From the NCBI RefSeq assembly GCF_020905345.1, contig NZ_JAJJMO010000001.1, forward strand, positions 3,472,001 through 3,536,000: a stretch of 64,000 nucleotides of DNA, read 5' to 3'. Shown one piece after another: positions 57,087-64,000 of the stretch (its first letter is position 1; each line of letters begins with the position of its first letter). Source of the stretch: Flavobacterium pisciphilum. Its GTDB lineage: Bacteria; Bacteroidota; Bacteroidia; Flavobacteriales; Flavobacteriaceae. The notes beneath the pieces were generated by a model that made no database searches, was not told the DNA's origin, and worked only from the letters and a program-made list of their open reading frames with translations. Position numbers and translations under genes: made by a program.

Positions 57087-58826
57087 ATGAAAAAAATAAT
57101 ATTCCCATTACTAGTATTGTTTTCATTGACATCATTTGGACAAGGATTTTTGCACCAAAGCGGACAAAATATTGTAGATGGAAAAGGTAAAAATATAGTA
57201 TTAAGAGGATTAGGATTAGGAGGTTGGATGGTTCAGGAAGGATATATGATTCAGACCGAACCATTTGCAAGTCCACAATATGTAATAAAACAAAAAATAA
57301 CAGATTTAATAGGAACTGAAAAAACGAAGAAGTTTTACGAGGCATATAGAGCCAACGGAATAACCAAAAGAGATATCGATTCGTTAGCCAAATGGGGGTT
57401 CAACTCCATACGTTTGCCAATGCATTATAATTTATACACACCACCTATTGAAGCAGAAAAAAATGGAGAAATCACTTGGATAGAAGAAGGTTTCACAATG
57501 ACTGATAACTTATTAAAGTGGTGTGCTGAAAATAAAATATACCTTATTTTAGACCTTCATGCTGTACCAGGAGGGCAAGGAAAAGATGCTGCAATTTCAG
57601 ATTATGATGAAACAAAACCATCCGTTTGGGAAAGTGAAGCCAATCGCAAAAAAATGATTGAATTATGGAGAAAGCTAGCTTTACGTTATAAAGATAATCC
57701 ATGGATAGGAGGGTATGATATTATAAACGAGCCCAATTGGAATTTTACAGGAACAAATAAAAATGGTTGTGATGAAACGTTAAATGCGCCTTTACGTGAA
57801 CTTCAGGTTGCTATAACAAAAGCAATTCGAGAAGTAGATAAAAACCACATGATTATTATCGAAGGAAACTGCTGGGGTAATAATTATAATGGCATGTTTC
57901 CGCTGTGGGATGATAATATGGTGTTAAGTTTTCACAAATATTGGAATTATAATACAATAGCCTCAATTCAGAAAATGCTAGATTATAGAAAACAATATAA
58001 TGTGCCAATCTGGATGGGAGAAGGAGGAGAAAATTCGAATGTTTGGTTTAAAGAGGCTATTTCTTTATTTGAATCAAATAATATAGGATGGGCATTTTGG
58101 CCGATGAAAAAAATAGAAAATATTGCAGGAATTGCTTCTGTTACCAAAACGCCAGAATATGAGAAACTACGTTTATATTGGAAAGATGGAGGAGAAAAAC
58201 CAAGTCCTGATTTTGCAGAAAAAGCATTGATGCAATTAGCAGAAAATTTTAAATTAGAGAATACCACAATAAAGACAGACGTACTTGACGCAATGTTTCG
58301 TCAAGTACGTACAAATGAAACAAAAAGTTATAAAAAACGAGTTTTACCAGCGAGAATATATGCAACCGAATACGACTTGGGAACAAATGGATTCGCCTAT
58401 TCGGATAAAGATTTTGTGAACTATCGCGTAGAAACAGGAACATTTGAAGAATGGAACAAAGGGAAAACAATGCGAAATGATGGAGTAGATATTTTGCCTT
58501 GTAAAGATGATTCCACAAATGGATATCAAGTATCGTTTATTGAAAACACCGAATGGTTACAATTTACAGCAACCACAAAAGCAACCACATTTGATGTTGC
58601 AATTCGTTACTCGAGCGAAAAAGAGGAAGGAAGATTACATCTGGAAAATGAAACTGGAAAAATATCCAATACAATTACACTTCCAGCAACAGGAAATAAT
58701 GCAACCTGGAAAACAATTATACTCTCAGGAGTAAAGCTGAAAAAAGGAGAAAACAAAATAAAAGTTGTTTTCGATAACGGAGGATTTAACTTGAACTACT
58801 TAGATTTTACGCTGGCTAAGAAGTAA
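57087..58826 (+). CDS. GH5 family glucanase with C-terminal CBM6
   Basis: 579 aa from ATG 57087 (signal peptide MKKIIFPLLVLFSLTSFGQ; a TTG seven codons upstream is less likely). GH5 domain at about 20-380 with acid/base E215 in INEPNW and nucleophile E312 in WMGEGGEN; the start IVLRGLGLGGWMVQEGYM is like exo-beta-1,3-glucanase-type GH5 enzymes. A CBM6-like module fills about 420-579 (YATEYDLGTNGFAYSDKDFVNYR, EWLQFTATTKATTFDVAIRYSS, GGFNLNYLDF). The linker codes across a perfect 12-bp inverted repeat. It probably cuts beta-1,3 or mixed-linkage parts of the same glucan. Confidence 0.88.
   Translation: MKKIIFPLLVLFSLTSFGQGFLHQSGQNIVDGKGKNIVLRGLGLGGWMVQEGYMIQTEPFASPQYVIKQKITDLIGTEKTKKFYEAYRANGITKRDIDSLAKWGFNSIRLPMHYNLYTPPIEAEKNGEITWIEEGFTMTDNLLKWCAENKIYLILDLHAVPGGQGKDAAISDYDETKPSVWESEANRKKMIELWRKLALRYKDNPWIGGYDIINEPNWNFTGTNKNGCDETLNAPLRELQVAITKAIREVDKNHMIIIEGNCWGNNYNGMFPLWDDNMVLSFHKYWNYNTIASIQKMLDYRKQYNVPIWMGEGGENSNVWFKEAISLFESNNIGWAFWPMKKIENIAGIASVTKTPEYEKLRLYWKDGGEKPSPDFAEKALMQLAENFKLENTTIKTDVLDAMFRQVRTNETKSYKKRVLPARIYATEYDLGTNGFAYSDKDFVNYRVETGTFEEWNKGKTMRNDGVDILPCKDDSTNGYQVSFIENTEWLQFTATTKATTFDVAIRYSSEKEEGRLHLENETGKISNTITLPATGNNATWKTIILSGVKLKKGENKIKVVFDNGGFNLNYLDFTLAKK
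58279..58310. repeat. Perfect 12-bp inverted repeat inside the GH5-CBM6 gene
   Basis: ACGTACTTGACG (58279-58290) and CGTCAAGTACGT (58299-58310) flank an 8-nt loop. It falls in the linker between catalytic and binding modules. Confidence 0.85.
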
Positions 58827-58895
58827 GTTGCTAAAGAAAAGCGAACTAAAATGTATAATAGAGTTTGTTATTAATATTTTGTTAGATTAGTTTTC

Positions 58896-58935
58896 TCCAT
58901 TAAATGCTTTAGAATAAATCTGAAGCATTAATGGA
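58896..58935 (+). promoter_or_regulatory. Hairpin in the gap before the EEP gene
   Basis: TCCATTAAATGCTT pairs with AAGCATTAATGGA with one bulged A. It is not followed by a T-run, so it is more likely an mRNA-stabilising or processing structure than a terminator. It ends 15 bp before the next start codon. Confidence 0.55.
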
Positions 58936-58950
58936 TTAAAAACCTTAATT

Positions 58951-59787
58951 ATGAAAAGAGTAAACAAGTTAATTGCCTTAGTGATGTTTTTGTCCTTTTG
59001 TGGAGTTTATGGACAGAATTTAAAAATAATGACATACAATATCCGTTTAGATGTTGCTTCAGATGGAGAGAATGCATGGGCAAACCGCAAAGATTTTTTT
59101 ACATCACAAATACAATTTTATGCTCCAGACATATTTGGAGTACAAGAAGCAATGCCAAATCAAGTAAATGATATTGCATCGGCATTGCCAAGTTACAATC
59201 ATGTAGGTATCGCTCGCGAAGGAGAAGGCAAAGGCGAATCATCTTCGATATTCTATAAAAAAGATAGGTTTTTAGTACAGCAATCTAGTACATTTTGGCT
59301 TTCACAAACACCAGATGTAATCTCAAAAGGTTGGGATGCAGCTTATAATAGAGTTTGTACATACGCACTTTTTAAGGACTTAAAAACTAAAAAAACATTT
59401 TGGGTTTTTAATACACATCTTGATCATATTGGTGAAGAAGCCAGAACCAAAGGATTAGAACTTATTCTTTCTAAAATGGCAACAGTGAATACTAAAGGAT
59501 ATCCCGTTTTCCTTATGGGAGATTTTAATTCAGAGCCAGATACAGACCGCATTGTTTCACTAAAAAAAGCAATGAACGATACTCGTGAAATTTCTGAAGA
59601 AAAACCATTCGGACCATCAGGAACCTTTAATGATTTTAAGCATGATAAACCAGTTACACTATTACTGGATTATATCTTTCTTTCTAAGAATAACAATCTA
59701 AAAGTAAAAAAACATGCAGTTTTAAGTGATTCAATAGATTTAAAATATCCATCAGATCATTTTCCTGTTTTAATTGAAATTAACTAA
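58951..59787 (+). CDS. Secreted endonuclease/exonuclease/phosphatase (EEP) family protein
   Basis: 278 aa with a signal peptide (to about residue 21, GVYGQ). All EEP motifs are present in order: TYNIRLD, GVQEA (metal-binding Glu), NTHLDHIG, MGDFNSEPD, LDYIFLS and SDHFPV (catalytic His pair partner). The fold hydrolyses phosphodiesters or phosphomonoesters: DNA, lipids or inositol phosphates. Its presence within a glucan operon is recurrent in Bacteroidota as I recall but unexplained; release of phosphate from phosphorylated wall glycans is one idea. Confidence 0.88.
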   Translation: MKRVNKLIALVMFLSFCGVYGQNLKIMTYNIRLDVASDGENAWANRKDFFTSQIQFYAPDIFGVQEAMPNQVNDIASALPSYNHVGIAREGEGKGESSSIFYKKDRFLVQQSSTFWLSQTPDVISKGWDAAYNRVCTYALFKDLKTKKTFWVFNTHLDHIGEEARTKGLELILSKMATVNTKGYPVFLMGDFNSEPDTDRIVSLKKAMNDTREISEEKPFGPSGTFNDFKHDKPVTLLLDYIFLSKNNNLKVKKHAVLSDSIDLKYPSDHFPVLIEIN

Positions 59788-59790
59788 ACC

Positions 59791-61221
59791 ATGAAAAAAA
59801 TAAACAACACCTTGCAAATTTTGATTTTGCTGCCACTTATTGCAATACAAATAAAGTGTGGTTCATCAAAAAATGCCAGTACTACTAAAACAGACAGAGT
59901 CGAATATTGGGTTACAAAAAGTGACCAAACAGCAAAGCTTCAAAAACAAGCAGAAGCATTGGTTTTTACTTCAGTAGTAAACTCAAATCCAACGATAGAA
60001 ATTGATGCTTCTAAAAAGTTTCAAACTATTGATGGGTTTGGATTTTCATTGACAGGAGGAAGTGCCGAAGCGATCAACAAATTAGAGAAATCAAAAAAAG
60101 CAGCGCTATTACAGGAATTATTTGGTTCAAAAGATAATTCAGTTGGAATTAGTTACCTGCGTATTAGCATTGGAGCATCAGACCTTAATGCTTCGGTGTT
60201 TTCTTATGATGATATGCCAACAGGAGAAACAGATTTAAAACTAGAACATTTTAATCTAGGTCCAGATGCTACAGAGTTAGTTCCACTTTTAAAAGAAATT
60301 ATTGCTATAAATCCAAAGATTAAAATTATGGGATCACCTTGGTCACCACCAGTTTGGATGAAAGATAACGGAAGTACCAAAGGAGGTAGTTTGCAACCAC
60401 AGTATTATGAAGTGTATGCTAATTATTTTGTAAAGTACATTCAAACAATGAGAGGTGAAGGGATAGTAATTGATGCAATAACACCACAAAATGAGCCATT
60501 ACATCCAGGAAATAATCCAAGTATGTATATGACAGCGTTACAACAAACAGATTTTATTAAAAACAATTTAGGCCCCGCTTTCGCAAAAGCAAAAATCAAA
60601 ACCAAAATTGTTACTTACGATCATAATTGTAACAAACCAGAATATCCGTTAACGATTTTGAATGACCCAAAAGCATTGCCTTTTGTAGATGGTTCAGCTT
60701 TTCACTTATATGAAGGAGATATTAGTGCACTATCGACAGTTCATGATGCATATCCGAATAAAAATATTTATTTTACAGAGCAATATACAGGTTCGGGGAG
60801 CAGTTTTGAAACAGATCTAAAGTGGAATGTGAAAAATGTTGTGATAGGCTCAATGCGTAATTGGAGCAAAAATGCTCTTTCATGGGGCTTAGCCAATGAT
60901 GAATTTTACAAACCTTTTACTCCAGGCGGATGCAGTACTTGCAAAGGAGCTTTGATGATTGATAAAGAAGGAGTAATAAAAAGAGAAGTTGGATATTATA
61001 TTATTGCACATGCATCAAAATTTGTACCCGATGGTTCAGTACGAATTGCAAGTAATGTGAGTGGTAATATACATAATGTAGCTTTTAGAACTCCAAAAGG
61101 GAACATAGTTTTAATTGTTGAAAATGATGGTGAGACAACAGAAACATTCAATATTAAATACAATCAAAAACAAATAGTAACTTCGTTAGACGCAGGTTCG
61201 GTAGCAACTTACGTTTGGTAG
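59791..61221 (+). CDS. GH30 family glycoside hydrolase, second type (D), lipoprotein
   Basis: 476 aa. Lipobox cysteine C23 (IQIKC). Acid/base E235 (TPQNEPLHP), nucleophile E330 (YFTEQYTGS). Paralogue of GH30 C: shared blocks include QTIDGFGFSLTGGSAEAIN, PGNNPSMYMTALQQTDFIKNNLGPAF and GGCSTCKGAL. It starts 3 bp after the EEP gene, so the two are co-translated. Sequence differences around the nucleophile loop (FTSSTGDFKGDLKWH versus YTGSGSSFETDLKWN) may mean different chain-length preference. Confidence 0.88.
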   Translation: MKKINNTLQILILLPLIAIQIKCGSSKNASTTKTDRVEYWVTKSDQTAKLQKQAEALVFTSVVNSNPTIEIDASKKFQTIDGFGFSLTGGSAEAINKLEKSKKAALLQELFGSKDNSVGISYLRISIGASDLNASVFSYDDMPTGETDLKLEHFNLGPDATELVPLLKEIIAINPKIKIMGSPWSPPVWMKDNGSTKGGSLQPQYYEVYANYFVKYIQTMRGEGIVIDAITPQNEPLHPGNNPSMYMTALQQTDFIKNNLGPAFAKAKIKTKIVTYDHNCNKPEYPLTILNDPKALPFVDGSAFHLYEGDISALSTVHDAYPNKNIYFTEQYTGSGSSFETDLKWNVKNVVIGSMRNWSKNALSWGLANDEFYKPFTPGGCSTCKGALMIDKEGVIKREVGYYIIAHASKFVPDGSVRIASNVSGNIHNVAFRTPKGNIVLIVENDGETTETFNIKYNQKQIVTSLDAGSVATYVW

Positions 61222-61251
61222 AAAAATCAATACCAATTTAATATTTATTTC

Positions 61252-63477
61252 ATGAAAAAAATTACAACATTGACTTGTTTGATGCTATCCTTTTTTGCGA
61301 TAGCACAACAGCAAACAATCGATCAGAAAGTAAATGCGTTATTAAATAAAATGACGTTAGAGGAAAAAATAGGTCAGCTTAATCAGTATACAGGTAATAA
61401 TGCAGCAACAGGACCTATTACTATAAATCCAAACAAACAGGCAGAAATCAAAGATGGTTTAGTTGGTTCAATGCTTAATGTTGTTGGAACAAAATATACT
61501 CGCCAATATCAGGAATTAGCAATGCAATCCCGTCTTAAAATTCCGTTGTTGTATGGTCAGGATGTAATACATGGATTTAAAACAACATTCCCAATTCCGT
61601 TAGGAGAAGCAGCAAGTTGGGATATGGCAGCAATCGAACTTTCGGCTAGAATTGCAGCAACAGAGGCTGCTGCTAGTGGGATTCATTGGACATTTGCTCC
61701 AATGGTCGATATAGGGCGTGATCCGCGATGGGGACGCGTAATGGAAGGAGCAGGAGAAGATACTTATTTGGGGTCAAAAATAGCATATGCTAGAGTAAAA
61801 GGATTTCAAGGAGATAAACTAGGAAGCTTAAACTCAGTGATGGCATGTGTAAAACACTTTGCAGCTTATGGGGCAGCTATTGGAGGTAGAGATTATAACT
61901 CAGTAGACATGAGTGAAAGAATGTTATGGGAAACATACTTGCCACCTTTTAAAGCAGCCCTTGATGCAGGAGCAGCCACATTTATGAACTCGTTTAATGA
62001 TATTAACGGAATTCCAGCAACAGGAAATGTCCATCTACAAAGAGATATTTTAAAAGGAAAATGGAATTTTCAAGGATTTGTAGTTTCAGATTGGGGGTCT
62101 ATTGGAGAAATGGTTGCTCATGGATATTCTAAAGATAATAAAGAAGCAGCACTCGCAGCAATTACTGCTGGTAGCGATATGGACATGGAAAGTAATGCAT
62201 ACAGGTATAATTTAGCTGCATTGGTAAAAGAAAATAAAGTTTCGATAGACTTGATAGATGATGCAGTAAAAAGAATCTTGCGCAAGAAATTTGAATTAGG
62301 GTTATTTGATGATCCATATAAATATTCTAATCCTAATAGAGAGAAAAAAGAATTAAATAATCCAGAGCATCGTAAGGTAGCTCGCGATGTTGCAGCAAAA
62401 AGTATTGTTTTATTAAAGAATGAAAACGCGACTTTACCACTTTCTAAAGATATAAAAACAATTGCGTTTATAGGACCAATGGTAAAAGAGTATAAAGCCA
62501 ATATGGGGTTCTGGGCAGTTGAATTACCAGAAGTAGATTATAATAAATGGGTAGTTTCACAATGGGATGGTTTACAAAATAAAGCAGGCAAGAATACAAA
62601 GTTGTTGTATGCAAAAGGATGTGAGGTAGAAGGAGATAATAAAGATGGTTTTGCAGAAGCTGTTGCTACAGCTAAACAAGCAGACGTAGTAATCTTAAGT
62701 ATTGGAGAGCGACATGATATGAGTGGGGAAGCCAAAAGTCGAAGCAATATTAATTTGCCAGGAGTTCAGGAAGAATTAGTAAAAGTGATTCAGGCAACAG
62801 GAAAACCAGTTGTAGTTTTAGTTAATGCCGGAAGACCTCTTGTTTTTAATTGGACAGCCGATAATGTTCCTGCTATTCTCTATACTTGGTGGTTGGGTAG
62901 TGAAGCTGGAAATGCTATTGCCGATGTCTTATTTGGAGATTACAATCCGTCAGGAAAATTACCAATGACATTTCCAAGAGAAGTAGGGCAAGTTCCTATT
63001 TACTACAATCATTATAATACAGGAAGACCAGCAAAAAGTGAAAATGATATAAATTATGTATCAGCTTATATCGATTTAAAAAACAGTCCTAAATTTCCTT
63101 TTGGATATGGATTAAGCTATACTAAATTTGATTATTCAGATTTAAAATTGTCTACAACAAAAATGAAAAGCAATGAGAAAATTCAAGTTTCTTTTCAGTT
63201 AAAGAATGCTGGAAAAGTAGCTGGAGAAGAAGTAGTTCAATTGTATTTAAAAGATAAATTCGGATCAGTTATAAGACCAGTTTTAGAACTTAAAGATTTT
63301 CAAAAAGTGAAATTAAATGCAGGAGAAACCAAAACAATTCAGTTTACAATTGATAACGAAAAATTATCTTTTTATAATGATAAAATAGAATGGGGTTCAG
63401 AGCCAGGAGATTTTGAATTGATGATAGGTGCCTCGTCTGCAGATATCCGTTTGAAATCTAATTTTGAATTACAATAA
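61252..63477 (+). CDS. bglX: GH3 family beta-glucosidase (BglX-like)
   Basis: 741 aa with signal peptide (to about residue 18, FFAIAQ). The N-terminal TIM-barrel-like domain carries nucleophile D280 in GFVVSDWGS; the alpha/beta sandwich domain follows with acid/base candidate E493 in SGEAKSRSNINLPG; a fibronectin-III-like domain closes the protein (about 640-741). Domain plan and length match periplasmic BglX. It would split short glucan oligosaccharides delivered by SusCD to glucose and is the last gene of the PUL. Confidence 0.93.
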   Translation: MKKITTLTCLMLSFFAIAQQQTIDQKVNALLNKMTLEEKIGQLNQYTGNNAATGPITINPNKQAEIKDGLVGSMLNVVGTKYTRQYQELAMQSRLKIPLLYGQDVIHGFKTTFPIPLGEAASWDMAAIELSARIAATEAAASGIHWTFAPMVDIGRDPRWGRVMEGAGEDTYLGSKIAYARVKGFQGDKLGSLNSVMACVKHFAAYGAAIGGRDYNSVDMSERMLWETYLPPFKAALDAGAATFMNSFNDINGIPATGNVHLQRDILKGKWNFQGFVVSDWGSIGEMVAHGYSKDNKEAALAAITAGSDMDMESNAYRYNLAALVKENKVSIDLIDDAVKRILRKKFELGLFDDPYKYSNPNREKKELNNPEHRKVARDVAAKSIVLLKNENATLPLSKDIKTIAFIGPMVKEYKANMGFWAVELPEVDYNKWVVSQWDGLQNKAGKNTKLLYAKGCEVEGDNKDGFAEAVATAKQADVVILSIGERHDMSGEAKSRSNINLPGVQEELVKVIQATGKPVVVLVNAGRPLVFNWTADNVPAILYTWWLGSEAGNAIADVLFGDYNPSGKLPMTFPREVGQVPIYYNHYNTGRPAKSENDINYVSAYIDLKNSPKFPFGYGLSYTKFDYSDLKLSTTKMKSNEKIQVSFQLKNAGKVAGEEVVQLYLKDKFGSVIRPVLELKDFQKVKLNAGETKTIQFTIDNEKLSFYNDKIEWGSEPGDFELMIGASSADIRLKSNFELQ

Positions 63478-63494
63478 GAATTCATTTGATAAAA

Positions 63495-63525
63495 ATAAAG
63501 GGGCTAGAAAGCCCCTTTATTTTTT
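63495..63525 (+). terminator. Terminator of the PUL
   Basis: ATAAAGGGGC pairs with GCCCCTTTAT around a 6-nt loop, followed by T5. It lies 17 bp after the GH3 stop codon, and the A-rich left side lets it serve the convergent gene too. Confidence 0.88.
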
Positions 63526-63543
63526 ATAGAATAGCAATGAAGC

Positions 63544-64000
63544 TTATTTAAATATTTTTTTGAAATTAAATTTCAACGTATTCATAAGACCTTGTTCAAC
63601 AATGTCAATTCCAAGACCAGTATTACTGTCAGCAATAATATGATGTGCCGATCTGAATGCTTCAAAATCACTTTCAGGGATTTCTAAATTAACTAACGGT
63701 TTGAAGTCGATATAAACAGTTCCTCCATTTTTAGTAATTTTTTTGCGAGTCACATAATCAAAATAAGGATTGTTGATTGTACATTCCTGTATAGTATATT
63801 TCTCTTGAGTATCTATTTTTTGATCTGTATAAACATTGATTTCATATTTTTCATTATCAAAATTATGCCAGAACGGATAGTCTTTGTGCATAAAATCTCT
63901 TGCATTTTCTTTAACCATATTGCGGTCAAAGTACATCATAAAGCGATTCTTTTGGTCATCTACAAAGTACGGGTTCTCAATAGTTGCATTGTATTTAATG
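63544..64000 (-). CDS. Unrecognised protein, 5' end cut by window
   Basis: The minus-strand frame is open from its stop at 63544 through the right window edge (152 codons), so the MM pair at 63934-63939 is internal rather than the start. The visible C-terminal part has two similar phrases, ATIENPYFVDD and CTINNPYFDYV, about 60 residues apart, suggesting a repeated beta unit. It ends in basic, aromatic sequence (NTLKFNFKKIFK). I do not recognise a family. It is convergent with the PUL and need not belong to it. Confidence 0.6.
   Translation of the reverse strand, partial: IKYNATIENPYFVDDQKNRFMMYFDRNMVKENARDFMHKDYPFWHNFDNEKYEINVYTDQKIDTQEKYTIQECTINNPYFDYVTRKKITKNGGTVYIDFKPLVNLEIPESDFEAFRSAHHIIADSNTGLGIDIVEQGLMNTLKFNFKKIFK

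Noticed and set aside
62118..62501. 127-codon frame opposite the GH3 gene
   Set aside because: It is antisense to a well-supported coding region with no family-like content.

Overview
The window comes from a Bacteroidota chromosome, most likely the genus Flavobacterium. The evidence is: low GC with AT-rich spacers; a complete 16S-tRNA-Ile-tRNA-Ala-23S-5S operon with a Flavobacterium-like 16S; Bacteroidota-type promoters (TTG, about 17-21 nt, then TAnnTTTG); few Shine-Dalgarno-like sites before genes; gliding and type IX secretion genes (porV, porU, gldJ); and a SusC/SusD polysaccharide utilization locus (PUL). No insertion sequence, phage or CRISPR array was seen.

Layout. 1-6.7 kb: a cut AsmA-like gene, a penicillin-acylase-family hydrolase, kynurenine 3-monooxygenase and a HerA-like ATPase. 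7.0-12.8 kb: a TonB energizing operon (exbB, two exbD, tonB) that continues into a small membrane protein, a PstS-like lipoprotein and a periplasmic TPR protein. 12.9-16.8 kb: queE, a bacillithiol-transferase-like DinB protein, a methyltransferase, a cysteine-cluster protein and a LolC/E-like permease. 17.0-22.9 kb: the rRNA operon behind three tandem promoters, followed by tRNA-Phe and tRNA-Leu. 23.4-35.2 kb: a large AsmA protein with miaE, a glycosyltransferase, an AraC regulator, an AhpD-like protein, an M1 aminopeptidase, pyruvate dehydrogenase E1-alpha and E2, and cytidine deaminase. 35.2-43.5 kb: porV and porU on the minus strand, divergent from gldJ and murF. 43.6-63.5 kb: a PUL. The right edge cuts an unrecognised minus-strand gene.

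The PUL is the most interesting part. A membrane-spanning LuxR-type sensor/regulator faces away from susC, susD, a surface glycan-binding lipoprotein, four GH30 enzymes (two paralogous pairs), a GH5-CBM6 enzyme, an endonuclease/exonuclease/phosphatase-fold protein and a GH3 beta-glucosidase. The first GH30 pair resembles beta-1,6-glucanases, so the predicted substrate is beta-1,6-glucan (pustulan, fungal or yeast wall glucan, or branches of laminarin-like glucans). Two exact 15-bp direct repeats, 33 bp apart, lie just upstream of a candidate susC promoter and are good candidates for the regulator's binding site. A terminator-like hairpin after the binding-protein gene could set the SusCD:enzyme ratio.

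At smaller scale there are two diverged copies of a dispersed palindromic element, RNase III-type processing stems around both large rRNAs, a near-identical duplication of the lipoyl domain inside pdhC, and a perfect 12-bp inverted repeat inside the GH5 gene. All family calls are from reading the sequence and from memory; no search was run.
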